Assembly (NCBI RefSeq): GCF_040412425.1 | Contig: NC_089742.1 | Location: 71,975,006 to 72,039,005 of the forward strand | Direction of reading: 5' to 3' | Length of the DNA: 64,000 bases | Source: Macrobrachium rosenbergii | Lineage: Eukaryota > Arthropoda > Malacostraca > Decapoda > Palaemonidae | In this document: positions 24,248 through 37,068 of the stretch, piece after piece | Layout: the number at the start of each line of letters is the position of its first letter | How positions within the stretch are numbered: position 1 is the first letter of the stretch | Translations under genes and position numbers: made by a program | Notes under the pieces: model-generated | Told to the model about the DNA's origin: nothing | What the model saw: the letters and a program-made list of their open reading frames with translations, nothing else | Databases searched by the model: none

Positions 24248-27200
24248 ATTAAATTACAAAAGCGAAGACAAACCTCCTATGTGGAGAATTCTAAGTCTAC
24301 TTGGTTTTCTTTTCTTTTAAATTAACTTGATAAACCAGCACCAAATTTAATAAACATCATTTACAAATGATCTGAGATGGTATCAGTACAGTCAGGTTAA
24401 AACCCAACCTGAAAACAGTTAAAACATCAAATAAGAAACAAGTCTACCAGTCCTCATCAACCATCATCATCATTTGTGGAAAATTTCAATGTTTAAAACT
24501 GCATTTTAAAAGCTAAAAAACTGGCATATGGCATACTGAAAATGATAACAGCAAAGACATAAAGGATAAAAGCAGCTTCTACAGTACTTACCTTACATAA
24601 TAACTACAAGCACCTTATTTATATACCCAAGTTATTACTAAAGCTGTTTATGGTACAGATAACTCCAATAATGAGGAAATTAACTACCACAAAAGCAACA
24701 GATTTCAAGCAAATCCTTTCCAAAAAAGAAATAAATGTGGTCTTACTTAAGTTAACATGCATTAAGGATATTTGCACTGCCCATAATTCCAATCTATCAC
24801 GTGCTTTCCCCTTCCCCAGAGATGAAAATTTAAAGCAGTGTCACATTTTTCATATCATCATCTCCATTCTATTACTTTCATGAGTACAGACAAATTTACA
24901 CTTCAACATTACCATTTTCTTTGATGACTGACTTCCACAATCATGCAACATACAAATCAGAACATCAGAGAACCTTAAATAAAAGTTAAAATTCACTCTT
25001 GACAGGAATAAGAGCAATATTACTTCTCTATAGAAAGAAAAATCATTAAATAACTTCCTATTATCAGCAATAACTTTATTCTTTTTTCATCACTGATATA
25101 ACTGCTCTTATCATTGCCAATTCTGTTCATAAGTTTTGGTTCAGCAGCTGAAAAAGTAGCCTAGTTTGTTTTAGTAACTGATAATTACTTATCTTGACAG
25201 CAACAGATCATCTGCCAATGAGTACTTCTCAGTATCATCCAGCTAACTTTAATTTGGTTGTAATAATGCATCTACAGTCTTTAACTTCAGTGTTTATTAT
25301 TCATAATTTAATTAACAAATATTCAGCAAACTTAAGATTGATACCTACAATAAAAAAATTATCAACCTCCAGATTATTTTAATTTCAAATCTATTACATG
25401 GCATTTTAAGTTCTAAAACATCACTTTCCATAAATAATGTGGCATGTAATGATCAAGTCTGGTCCCTAAAGAGCTTGACAATAACAGACAGCAACCATAA
25501 ATATTATGATGCCTTTACAAAAATTAAAGATGCTTAGATATCCAAACAACAAAAATCAAATCCACAATCTCTGCATAAAAATAAACCTTACAATAGTCTA
25601 AACAACCGATAATAACGTCTGAGCCAGCACAAAACCACGAATTTTTGAAAAAAATAAGATATTTACTTAGTTATTATGTCATTCAGTACTGTGCTAAAAA
25701 TCTCCTGCACAGTAATATTATGACCACTATGGGCTACTATTCCCTCATATATCCAGTAAACTTACTTTTAATTCCCATAAATCTCTAACTATGAATTCTG
25801 GCACACCATCAGGTGAATTTTCTATATAAAAAAAAGTGCAAGTGACACTCACATATTAACAATATGCATGCAATGAACAGGATCCCAACATTAGTTAAAA
25901 GCTACTTAAAACTTACCATGGAAAAATGCACTAATTTCTGTCAATGCTTTAAAGGGAAAAGCAAGGTAGTCTTAGCATGCTCATTTTTTACATCACTAGT
26001 TAGACCATAGCATAAAAAGAATAAAATCAAATCCATCTTCACTCTAAACATGTCTCCCACACACCCTTAACAAAGTTCTGTTATAAAAATAAAGTCACAT
26101 TCAACAGTAACATTTCTTGAATGTTGCATGTTCTGCAGTAACATATCATACCACTCCATAATATCATGTCAGTTTCAAACTATTTGAAATACACATTTAT
26201 GACATTCTGCTCATTCCTTGTTTCCTAAAACATCCATACTATTTTAAGTTGAGCTTCCAATCACATACAGATTCACTTTTCAAGCAAAATACCATTATCA
26301 AATCAACAATGGCCACTGATCCTAAATCTCCTATTTATATTTTCAAAAATTGTATAATTTTTCTTTCCTTTTCCCTTTTCCTTCAGACAAAAAACAAGAT
26401 TTCACTACTTAACTAATGGTGGCCTAGTACACAACTGTATTCCAATCCCTCACATACAGTTTTTATTTTCATAGTAAAATTGCTTGAGAACCTTCCATCT
26501 TACAGATTGCTTTTATTGAAAATTTGATGTGCATCTTGAACTAGGAAAAAAATAATACTGTTGAGTTCAAATATGGAAATTTCCTTCATATCACTACAAT
26601 GGATCTCCATAATGATCCCACAAACTTCTTAGTAAAATTCTACAATTTAGAAATACTTTTATGATTATTAGTATTTAAAAGTTAAGTGAACATACTGATG
26701 TATCATGTTTTCTCAATACAGCCTCTACATCTAAAATGACAACTTATCATTACTAAAGAGAAAGTACTGTACATAAACCTGCCAAGGACCATCTTACACA
26801 AATTTTGCTGACAGGGATGCGTCTAAAGCTCTCTACCTCATCAACTGACAGTGTGTCCCTATTCCAACTGAACAGCACTGCAGTAGTTGTTAGCTACTGA
26901 CAGCTGCTGCTACTTTTCTGAACAAATCCTCTAGAAGCATATGCAATGGATAATTACCTAACAGACATACATATAACAAAAGGTATAATCACACCACCAC
27001 TAACTATAGCAGCTTATTTTCTTAAAATCAGATACAGTTACGAGGGAAGTATTAGTAATTTAGTAACAGAAGCAGAAGAGGTTCATCTTTCATCTCTAAT
27101 TACCATCTCCACTCAGTGGAAAGTTAAGCATTTCAATGATCAGAAATCATCATTAATAGTTTATATGTATCTTCCCTTAATGAAGTCATAATATCACAAT

Positions 27201-28948
27201 TCTAGCCTCTCATAAGTCTTGTTCTTGATTGGGCAATAAAAACTGGAACAATGTTCAGTCAGAAAAGTTGGACAGTTAGGTAGGAAAAGGCTAAAGGAAA
27301 AAAAAAACATAAAAGGCAGAAAAAAATGTAACTGGGGCCACTCAGATACTGTACAGCACCTTCCATACGATCTAAAGAATGCTCTGCAAAGGTTCGTCAA
27401 GTTCCTAACACACCTTATATCCTCACATTATCAACTCTTAATCCATCACCTACCAATCTCAGGGAGTGTAATTAAGCTCTTCAAATGTCTATAAATCTCT
27501 TACTTCTGCATAAAAGAACAATGGGTGAAGACTGACCAAATATATATATTTTTGAATAATAAAATAAGTTAACAATCACTGGATGAGATCGGCCCAATCA
27601 GAATTTCTTCACCTCACCTGCTGCACTTCTTCACCTCTAGCTAAGCACCATGACAAACTGCTTAGAGAGCTATTCTGATTTTATTTGAACAGTCACCTTC
27701 CTTAGCTTTCTTATTCAAAGTCAATAAGCCAGTCTGGCTATGTTGGAATTACAGCTGAAAATTATAAACATTCAGCTGTTTCACAAAATTACAGTTTGTG
27801 TATGATTTCAACGTACTTTTGTGTTGTGCTACCTGTCAGTGTTTGCAAGTGATAATTTATCTTCTGTTAACCATCAAGTACCCTGCTTAACATTTAGCTT
27901 CAATGAATAAAATATTTTCATAAATAGGTATGTACTTAATGCAGTGCACAAACTGAATATTTTATTTATATTTAAGGCAAGTTTATGTGGAAAATTTTCC
28001 TCTGGTCATATCAATCAACATGTGGGCGTAATACTATCATGAGTATTTCTCTGGATTTCATTACAAATACTTTACCTCTTCCAACATTATCAAAATTATA
28101 TGCACAAAAATAATGATGGTCCACGTTTTAAGGTCACAGGAAGGTACTACAATATTTTCTGCATATATTTTATATGAAGGTTATACATACCTTCCACTGG
28201 TCTATGCTCATTTTCTACATTTCTTGATATCTGGAAATATTTTTTTTAAACTTGGCTATAACTGTTTACATTCCCTTAATATTCTCACTGGAGCTTCAAA
28301 AATTACTGAATACCTTTACTTTGATTTTAATTTATTCCCACAAGCCAGTGGTAATGAATAAATTTGGGAAAATTACAAAGATTTGATTGCATTTTTATTT
28401 TCTTTTTAATTTTCTCAAATTTTTATGAGTTAACCCCAAAGGTACTTACTGTATAGGTAATTTCAGTCAATATTGTCAACTATACTATTTCATACTAACA
28501 CACACTGCAAATAAAAAATCTGTAGATCTACTTACACTCAACAGCAGAAAAGACAAGGGGTTAACCGACATTACTTTTGAAGTATTTTCCTGCTCTATTT
28601 ATGTGTGTATGACAAAACCTTTTACTGAAAGAACAAAGTTTACTTCTTGAATTTGTGTTATGAGCATCAGTGGTTGAAATAAATACTGTTTTTCAGCTTT
28701 AAATACAAAAAGTGGAACCTTTGTGGGAGCTATATTAACAGTAACTGCTGCCTAGCTCACTCAAAAGAAACTTCATGGGTAAACTGCACCTTCAAATCTT
28801 AGAAATATACAGATCAATGAATGTTATTGATCAGTTCCAAACATTCAGCAGTGGTTTGGTTCTAATAGTGTATACAATATATTTTGGAAATATTTGCTTT
28901 TGCAGACTGCTATATAGCTAACTCTTCCAGCTCTTTTATAATGAAAAT

Positions 28949-29015
28949 AGATGGATGTATGGATGTTAGGGACAGCCCAAGCACTGGGACCCTAAGGTCA
29001 TGCAGTGCTATTCCA
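28949..29015 (+). repeat. Head fragment of a dispersed decapod-type repeat
   Basis: GTTAGGGACAGCCCAAGCAC TGGGACC followed by AAGGTCATGCAGTGCT resembles the first part of the repeat family whose later part is at 63.14-63.47 kb. The family is widespread in decapod sequences as I recall it. The length and family name are uncertain. Confidence 0.4.
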
Positions 29016-30215
29016 GCTCTTTAAGATTCTAATTGTAGTTGGAAATCTGGTGGGATGGTTCAGTGGATGAAGTCCCTACTAAGTTGCCTTCCATTCCTTG
29101 GGAAGCTGAAACCAGGAGGAAGACACATACTGTACTCACAACAGCTTTATTAACATGTGCATGCACACACTCACACAGGCAGGTAATACAGGACCAAAAG
29201 AATTAAGGAACGTAAAGAAACCTGTCAGAGCAGACATGTAAACAATCTGCAATAAGAAAATCTGGTGCCAGCAACACTAAGTTAATCCTGTATACTGACA
29301 CATCAAACAGTGATCATGGAACTCACACAAACATAATATTAAACACTGGATCATTGATGCTTCTCTTTCAGATCCAGTACCTAGGGCAAAGATGACTTCA
29401 TGCACCTATGCAAAAACATAGTGCACATACTCAGAAAAAGCTTCTCTTTCAGACCTACCAACTAGGAAGAAAGGAGTCTGCACAAAAATAAATCTTGAAA
29501 ATGTACATTTACCTCCCAATTTCCCATACGCGAAGAACGCTAATTAACATGGTATGTGGTTCCAACAGAATAGTTTTCCAACTGCAATCTCCTTAAAAAA
29601 AGACCTCTCAAGAAAACTTCTGAGGTTGCTGCAAATTTCAAGTGCTAGTCCCACTTCCGGGCAATTAACAACTTCAAATGCTGAACCATCCTGCTAAGAA
29701 ATAATCTAATGCCCTCTGGTAAAAGGGAGGCTTTTCTCAGATAGCTACAAGGAGGATATCCAGATCCAAAAAATATACCACCATTCTACAGAATCATTAT
29801 GGTGATAGCACAGGTTTTTGCCAATAGGTTACCAAGTCTTCTAATATAATGAGAGCCGAGTTCTCAACAATAGATCTCAGCAAGTCTTAAGGAATAACTC
29901 CAAGCCCCTCAATTTGCAGATCTCAAGACACTACAAATATATTAGAAAGTCAACTTGTTTTGTGGGCATAACTGACATAATAAAGGTGTCATCTGTAATT
30001 ACATTTTGGGAATTCATGTTGCTTAAACTTGTCCTGGAGAGACTGCCAAATTAAAAATTCTATATCAGCTTTGATCTACTTGGCATTTTGTTTATACTGG
30101 TGATTTTAGAGTATTTAGGACAGTCAGTCCATGGACAATAGTGACACCTTACAGAAAGGAAGGTGGGTTATGAAATGACCGATTATGTCAAGAAGCAATA
30201 TAAGAGAAGCATCTT

Positions 30216-30295
30216 AATTACAAGCAATATTGCAGGGAAGGATGGAAAAGTCTAAAATTACAAGCAATATTGCAGGGAAGGATGGAAAAGTCTAA
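30216..30295. repeat. 40-bp tandem duplication
   Basis: AATTACAAGCAATATTGCAG starts at 30216 and again at 30256. The copies look identical. Confidence 0.9.
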
Positions 30296-30922
30296 CCTAA
30301 AGAACTAGGATTAACAAATAAAACTATGGCCTTTATGGGCACAGGCACTAGGGCCATAAAGGTTACACATTATTTCATTATGTAAGATGTTATCATTTTA
30401 CTGCAATATATGTATATTTTGGTCATTGTTTTCTTGACTATAAAGTGGTGCCCTATCCTCTCCTAAACCAACAGTGGATTACCACTTACAGTGTGCCTTG
30501 CATAGCTCACTTTAGATTTTACTATACATTCTTTGCCATCTGTTTAGTCCCAGTTACAGTGCACTCTGCATTTTACTTTGTATCCATTTCTTTACGTCGT
30601 CTTCCAACTAGCTGCCCAACTTTAACTTTGTCTTGCCTATGGGAATCAAGACATGTGACTCAGATATCTTCATTTTATAGTACAGTAACAACAATAACAC
30701 TCCAGTCAACTGTCACTTTTACAATTCTCCTCTTAACTCCAGTTTTCCAGCCTTCACAACTACCAAGCAACAGCGCTACTAATTTCTTAAGAGTTAGATC
30801 AACTTTTTTTTTCCTGTCTCCTTTCTCTTTCTTACTTTCATCAACCCTCAGGTGGGTAGGGTTTCCTATCCTACTGGGTCAGCACTAAATAATCAGAAGT
30901 GACCAGAAAGACCTTGAAGTTA

Positions 30923-31087
30923 AATGTTAAAAATGACAACAAAATGACAGTTTTCCTTAATTACCAGCAGAATAGTGGTATTGAATATCCCTTAGTAAGT
31001 TTTAATGTTAAAAATAATGACAATAAAATAATAGTTTTCCTTATTTACCAGCAGAATATTAGTACTGAATATCCCTTAATAAGTTTT
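30923..31087. repeat. 81-bp tandem duplication
   Basis: AATGTTAAAAAT ... AGTTTTCCTTA ... ACCAGCAGAATA ... GAATATCCCTTA occurs twice with a period of about 81 and several substitutions. Confidence 0.85.
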
Positions 31088-31151
31088 GGGCCCTGGAATA
31101 TTTACATTATATAAACTTGTTTCCTAGTGCATGAAAATTTCTTACGTAGTA

Positions 31152-32699
31152 CAGTGAAACCTCGCTTTAATGAACTGATAGGGGGAGAAGGTTGTCTGTT
31201 AAAGCCGATTGTCCGTTAAAATGAAGCATTTTTTTTCCGTGTCCTGGAGAAGGTTGTCTGTTAAAGCCGATTGTCCGTTAAAGTGAAGCATTTTTTTTCC
31301 GTGTCCTAAGTGGTGTTTATCAGTAGGCTAGCCTCAGCCTAGGTGCGATAACCACCGACATACATGAAAAGATTTACATTGTGAAATAAACTGATAATAA
31401 AGGTAGTAAAACCCCTTTTTACCTCATATACTATGGGCATATCTTCATAATGAATAGCCTGTTTCAGGAATAATTCCATATCAATGAAATCAAGTTTTAT
31501 CTATGCAAGGCCAGCTGACAAAATGTAAACATCAGAAATTTTATTGGGTTTATGGCATTTAGGATAAAATAATAATCATTTTTATTAAAAATTCATTATA
31601 ATTTTGGAGGTAAATAACTGTTTAGAACAAGTCACAGCAACCTTTATCTTTCAGTAACCATTTTTACCTCAGAAATTTTAATGGTAAACTTTTATCTATG
31701 CAAGGTAGTAATAACATTTAGGATAACATAATAACATTTAGGATAACATTTTTTTTTTTAAAAATTCATTATCATTTTGGTGGTAAATAACTGTTTGGAA
31801 CAATTAAGTCATATGAACGAAAATTATAGTACCTTATCGTACTGTTGTTTGTGATTGGTGATGAAACGTAAATGTAATAAAACCATCTTTACCTTATATA
31901 TTATTGGCATATCTTCATAATAAATAGCCTGTTCGAGGAATAATTCCATATCAATGAAATCAACTTTTATCTATGCAAGGCCATCTGACAAAATGTAAAC
32001 ATCGAGGTTTGGTTGCACTCACAGCGATCTTTATCTTTCGGTAACCTTTCAAAAATTTTAATGGCAGAGTAATTATGGTAATAATGTTTAGGATAACATA
32101 ATATTCATTTTTCATTAAAAATTCATTATTATTTTGGTGGTAAATAATTGTTTGGAACAATTCAGTCGTATGAAAGATAATTATGTACGATAATTATCGT
32201 ACATTATCGTATCATTAGGGGTTTGTGATTGGTGATGAAACGTAAACAAAATAATGATTTCCCTTTAGGTGACGTGTGTAGGAAAAACATGATATAGAAT
32301 CGGCTTTGTTATTTCGTTTATTTTGAATTTCTAGGGATACAGTACGGAAAACAGCACTTGTAATAACATCATCTTTACATAACCAGTATTTCATAAGATA
32401 CCTGTTGTTGCAAAAGCTAGCCTATACACAGATGGTTTTGTAATCTAGCAGTCATCTTATACCGTCGTCTTATACTACATATATGAGATAAATTTATGAA
32501 TATTTGCCATAATTTTCTACCTCGTCTTATATAAAGGTTGTCTTGTACACGGAAATACACGATAAATTCCAATTTCGCACCAATGCTGAGGTTAATGCAT
32601 AAGTAAACGGAAACAACAACAGCCACTACCCTTGCCTGGATTTTCTCCGTTAAAACTGATGTTCGTTGGTTCCGGGTCTGTTAAAGCGAGGTTTTACTG
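31152..32699. mobile_element. Non-autonomous Tigger-like element, 1,548 bp
   Basis: The left end CAGTGAAACCTCGCTTTAA at 31,152 and the right end, read on the other strand from 32,699 as CAGTAAAACCTCGCTTTAA, are inverted repeats with TA on both sides (31150-31151 and 32700-32701). No transposase is encoded. Inside are a 62-bp tandem duplication next to the left end and a two-fold repeat with a period of about 478 bp (for example GGAATAATTCCATATCAATG at about 31,467 and 31,937). The segment 32,327-32,575 is shared with 48,007-48,240. Confidence 0.85.
31184..31307. repeat. 62-bp tandem duplication beside the left terminal repeat
   Basis: GGAGAAGGTTGTCTGTTAAA starts at 31184 and 31246. Each copy also holds GATTGTCCGTTAAA and a T-run. 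The duplicated block itself contains GTTAAAG motifs like those of the terminal repeat. Confidence 0.9.
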
Positions 32700-32701
32700 T
32701 A

Positions 32702-33661
32702 CACAATTCTTAAAAGGTCAATGTGAAATAAATAATGTACAGATCCAACAACAAAATAGGAAAATAAGTAAGGATACAGGCTGGGTCATACCACAACAGC
32801 TTCATATAACTGTGATGTCCCTGTCAAATAGGTAGTATAAGAGATAAAGTCCTTCAGGTCCCAATAAAAATAAAAAAGTAAAAGGTAACTCAACCCCTTT
32901 GATCAGCCTATCCAAATACTGTATGTTAACGCTAAATTTTGAAGGATGGTTCTTAGGCTATATGAAAATGAAATGACTGACAGCAACCAAGTAGATGAAA
33001 AAAAAAATGCCAAAACTTTCATAAAAACACCTATACCAATAACAACAATCATTCTCGAGATTCCTTCTCTCAAATGAGTAACGTCCTTATGGGAATTAAA
33101 GTCTTGTCAAAACCTATGAAATGTGCCTCCAAATCTTTGTTTTGGCTATACACTATGAAGGAGATTTGTATTAGCATTACAAAAATGAATACCATGTACA
33201 GTATTCCTTCTCAAAGTTGATGAAATACTATAAAAGATCCTCTTTTTGGTACATGTATCCCAGTTTCAACAGTAAAATCAAAACATATGTAATGGAATTT
33301 AAACTTTTTTAAGATAACTAAACCTAGTATCACAGGATTACACTGCAGAAGCAGCTGATGTCAAACCATTTGGTAAGAAAAAAATATCTTTCTGACACTC
33401 AAACAATGGTCACCATAAATCCACTGTTATAAATTACATATCTCAGTACTGATCATTCATTTAAATTATTAGATTATTTCCTCTTGGTAATGACAACTAA
33501 TACTACTAAAATTATCTGAAGCTCAGAACATAAAAGATACATTCTGCCATCATAAAAAAAATCATCATACACCTTTTATCAATATCAAATTCACAGCCAC
33601 TGGAAACTAGGCCTATTTAACAGGTTAACTATCCAGTCACAGCAGAAATTATCCTACTTAC
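32702..33661. other. Intron of the zinc-finger gene, no other feature
   Basis: AT-rich sequence immediately 3' of the exon at 33662-34049 on the minus strand. It begins with the donor GTAAGT (33661-33656). No further exon or repeat was recognised. Confidence 0.6.
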
Positions 33662-34049
33662 CTAACTCCCGTGAAAGACTCCGAGAAACTCTTCTCCCTT
33701 CCAAATGAGACTGAATAACTTCTTTTGTTGGTGATGGTGTAGCACTAGATAATGATCCACCTTCACTTGTCTTCCTTGGGGGAGTTTCATCAAAGTTCAA
33801 GGTGACTTTTCTCTCAGATAGTGGCTTAAGAGGAGCTGGCACTTGTGACGGTTGATGCACTGGAGATGAGCGCTCTTCTATCTTCGATACACCTTCTGAA
33901 CTCTCTTCCTCATTGTGTTTGCGAACAAGCACTTTGCCACGACGTCCAGAGTGACAGTTAAGAAGGTGTCCTAAAAGGCGTTCCCTCTCTGCATCTCCAT
34001 GTAAGCAATAGGGACACTGGTGGGCATGCATCTGATGCTCACGCATATG
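33662..34049 (-). CDS. C2H2 zinc-finger gene, exon f (sixth visible, zinc fingers 5b and 6)
   Basis: The acceptor TTTTGCAG precedes 34049 and the donor GTAAGT follows 33662, giving 388 nt, phase 0 in and phase 1 out. The exon begins with the HxxxH tail of zinc finger 5 (HMREH) and continues with a complete finger HQCPYCLHGDAERERLLGHL then LNCH (C-x2-C-x12-H-x4-H). After it comes a basic patch (GRRGKVLVRKH) and a charged, Ser/Pro-rich tail with repeated SP/TP sites and a Ser/Arg segment (RRVSRSLSREL). Tandem C2H2 fingers normally bind DNA in the nucleus, and the tail looks like a disordered regulatory region. Because the exon ends in a donor, at least one more coding exon lies 3', but I could not find it. 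The protein is not identified by name. Confidence 0.85.
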
Positions 34050-34430
34050 CTGCAAAACATAGTAATGTGATTGAATTATTCATAAACTTAACAAGAGATT
34101 TTTGGAAATGAAAAAATTATTAGGTACACCAAACATACTAGTATTATTGTTATGAAGGGTCACACTTCTGGATTCTCATATGGATTCCTAGAATGGTTTG
34201 TTTTTAAATGTGAAAATTAGAGCAAGGTAATTACATAAACAGAAGAATGCAATGCAGCTGGGATTAAAGGGATACTACAAAGAACTTCTAGTATTCTATA
34301 CAGTGTGAGGTACAATGCCCACTGTATGTTGTATCTCCCCCTATGAGATTTACAAAGGATAATTATGCCTCATGTGAAGAGTATACAGTGGCACCTCAAC
34401 TTATCAGACCTCAACATTACAAATTTTTAA
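34050..34430. other. Intron e-f, unique part
   Basis: About 380 bp of AT-rich intron between exon f and the DIRS element. No repeat or coding signal seen. Confidence 0.6.
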
Positions 34431-34447
34431 AATAATTTGTATTTTTC

Positions 34448-34491
34448 ATTTATCCTAATGTTAAGACTGCAGTCTTAACATTAGGATAAAT
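34448..34491. repeat. Perfect 44-bp palindrome at the DIRS 3' terminus
   Basis: The sequence is exactly self-complementary about the centre CTG|CAG (34469/34470), with arms containing TCCTAATGTTAAGACTG and its complement. The same TAATGTTAAGA motif marks the terminal regions of the DIRS copies at 7.52 and 39.4 kb. Confidence 0.9.
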
Positions 34492-35241
34492 CTTCGTGCC
34501 AGTGGAACCAGTAAAAAACTCAATAGAATTGTATATGCAAGGAACTGGTGGCATCTGTCCTCTGTCACAAGTTAGGTGGAACAACCATCGACCCATGCTG
34601 GGACTCGTGACGTATCAGTATTCTTCCAACCCAGATTAAACTGTCAGAGGGGTGGTTAGAGGTGGGCCTTAAATGTTAAGACCGCAGGTTTGTTAGTCAT
34701 GAAAAATACAAATTATTTAAAAAATTTGTGATCTGTTCATAAACAGAGCAAACCTGAGGTCTTAACACTAGGATATACTTTCTCTTGGTGGGAGGTAAGT
34801 ATCATTAACCAACTGGATGTTTGCCACACCTGGCCATTCTTCATGTATAAAAAAATCTAAGAAAGATGACCTACACCTCTGAACCTTAGATATGTGCATA
34901 ACTTAGGTTCAGATTTCTGGGTTTCAATACAATGCCCAAATTCACTGCATAAGCGGAAGATGAAGAGCTACCTGTTCAAATAACAAACCAACGTAGCCAC
35001 CAATGTATGTTTGTTATCATCCCTCTCTCTCCTCGCTAGAGAGGAATGTTCTGCTACTGAAAGTTAACTTCATTCATTAATGATTACTCTAACAGCATGG
35101 CCACTGCACTCACTTGTACCATGCCCATTCCAGCTCATGATGGAACAACTTCATAATGCCCGTAGGTAGAAAAGAAGACAAAGAAGAAAAGAAAAGAGAC
35201 TAGTCATCTCATTCATCTCACTCTCATACCATCATCTTAGG

Positions 35242-36288
35242 CTAGATACAAACTGTCCTGCCAGGGGCACTGGATGAGCTACAAAACTTGTTGAGCAGCC
35301 ACCACCAGACCCAAGGAAAAAGTGTCCAAAGACCTATCCTATGGGCAATATCCTTCAAGTGCAAGGAAGTGACAGTGGTTTGGTGACGCCATGAACCAGC
35401 ATTCAGAATTCTGTGAACAGATAAATTCTTCTTGAATGCTAAAGAGGAACTCAACCCTCTAACGTCATGAGTTCCTGCATGCACGCTACTGGCTGAAGCA
35501 ACTGCTGATGATGAATGTGCATTCATGATCGTTTCTTGTAGCCAGAACGAGATTGTATTCTTGGACACTTCTTTCTTGACTCGGCCTGTGCTAACAAAAA
35601 ATCTTTGACATCCCGGTCTGAGATGTCATGTCCTTTTTCGATAAGCCCACAGCGTTCTGACAGGACACAGCAACATTTTTCTTCAGGGTCATTTTCAACA
35701 AAGTCTCCCAGAGAAGGTATAGAAAAGAAGAGGAATCTGTCATCATGAATTGAGGGATTTTGAGTCCTAGCAACGAATTCCGGGACAAACTTGAAAACTA
35801 CTGACCTCCAACCTCTGGTATGTTTGACATCATAAGACAGACCACGCAACTGGCCTACCCTTTTTGATGATGCTAATGCTAATAAAAAGACTGCTTTCAG
35901 GGTCAAATGTCTTTCCAAAGCTTGCCGAAACAGTTCATAGGGGGCTTGAGTAAGGCAAAACAAAACAAAGAGTCAAATCCAAACTAGGAGACTTGAGCTC
36001 TCTAGGTGACCTCTCAAAACTCTTAATCAGCATAGATATCTCCCTAGACATAGTTATATCCACGGCCTTCATATGTAGAACTAAAGCTAACGCAGCTCTG
36101 TAGCCCTTTATGGCAGACACAGAAAGAAGTTTTTCTGTTCTGAGAAAGACTAGGAAATCAGCTATCTGTCGAACAGAGGTTCCGAATGGAGAGGAACCCC
36201 ATCTACGATACCAGTCACAGTAGATGGACCACTTTCCCTGGTACACAGACGTCGAGGACTTCCTGAGATAACCTGACATCTGAGACAC
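35242..36288 (-). pseudogene. DIRS tyrosine recombinase (broken; catalytic Tyr replaced)
   Basis: The first frame (36,288-35,935) carries the N-terminal SAM-like core-binding domain: GYLRKSSTSVYQGKWSIYCD, then SVRQIADFLVFL and SAIKGYRAAL. The second (35,963-35,523) has the catalytic domain with the first Arg in LALASSKRVGQLRGLS. The third (35,568-35,242) has the HxxR box as THDVRGLSSSLAF. In DIRS recombinases the nucleophile normally lies in a 'FtxxYLxD' segment; here the matching position reads VTSLHLKDI, with His where Tyr is expected. The enzyme would circularise and insert the DIRS DNA intermediate. Frame changes between the three parts and the Tyr-to-His change indicate a dead copy. Confidence 0.75.
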
Positions 36289-36488
36289 TGTTCTTCGAGA
36301 AAAGCCTCTCGCTCACAGGAGATACTTGAGTCTCCACCCGTGAAGAGATAGGGATTCTATCGACTGTTGATACCTCTCCACATGAGGTTGACACAGCAGA
36401 TTGTGCCAGGGAGGTATGTCTCTTGGAATCTCTGACAGCAAAGCAAGCAGATCTGGAAACCATTCTTCTTGAGGCCATAAAGGAGCTA

Positions 36489-37060
36489 TCAGTCACCTTC
36501 AGATTCTGCAAACTCATCATTCTGTTCAGAATGTGACAAATCAGGCAGAACGGAGGGAAGGCATACATGTCCAGGTTGTTCCATGGATGTTGAAGGGCGT
36601 CCTCCGCCACTGCAAACATATCTGCAACTACTGAACAATAGACCTCTAGCTTCCTGTTGAATCTTGTAGCAAAAAGATCTATCATTGGCCTCCTCCACAC
36701 GTGAAACAGCCTGTCCGCAATTTCCTGATGCAAAAACCATTCTGTTCCCAGAATCTCTCTCTGCTGACTCAGTTTGTTGGCCACTACATTCCTTTTGCCT
36801 GGAATGTGCCTGGCCATAAGATCCACTGAGCTGTCTATGGCTCACTGATGCAACTGAACTGTTATTAGGTGAAGTTGGTGAGACACCAGGCCCCCTTGTC
36901 TGTTCACATAAACTACTACTGTTGTGTTGTCTGACGTCAAGACAACGGAGTGCCCCACCAACCTCTCCTGAAACTGTTGAAGTGCTAAGAATGCTGCTTT
37001 CAACTCCAGCACATTGATGTGCAGTCTGCTGTCCTGCTGACTCCACTCTCTGGAGGTCAA
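36489..37060 (-). pseudogene. DIRS RNase H and linker region
   Basis: The frame 37,060-36,842 reads WSQQDSRLHINVLELKAAFL, the ExxxHINxLEL block of the RNase H domain, then VVLTSDNTTVVVYVNRQGG, whose Asp is the third acidic residue (TDNttvvayi). The overlapping frame 36,826 onward continues with ARHIPGKRNVVANKLSQQ (the HxPG..N..AD..SR motif, with Asp replaced by Asn) and LFATRFNRKLEVY, which matches the DIRS 'dLFATRxNxKLpxy' linker. Function by family: degradation of RNA in the hybrid. Overlapping frames show a frameshift. Confidence 0.7.
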
Positions 37061-37068
37061 GAGGTCCT

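Larger units (their letters stand above)
22054..31149. other. Long AT-rich stretch without genes
   Basis: No open frame with family motifs and no convincing splice-bounded exon was found on either strand. The stretch contains a dispersed repeat (22385-22505), a 49-bp perfect tandem duplication (24150-24247), a head fragment of a dispersed repeat (about 28949-29015), and tandem duplications at 30216-30295 and 30923-31087. It is probably intron of the zinc-finger gene or intergenic DNA downstream of it. Confidence 0.55.

Noticed and set aside
26890..26930. Candidate acceptor (TTTGTTCAG) for a further 3' exon of the zinc-finger gene
   Set aside because: All three frames after it hit stops within about 30 nt, so no coding exon follows.
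29050..29690. tRNA-like A box (TGGTTCAGTGG) and an inverted GATGGTTCAG/CTGAACCATC pair about 630 bp apart
   Set aside because: No B box at the right distance and only 10 bp of inverted match, so neither a tRNA gene nor a TIR element is supported.
30445..30888. 147-codon plus-strand open frame
   Set aside because: Hydrophobic low-information sequence without a recognisable motif, repeats or splice signals; length is compatible with chance in this composition.
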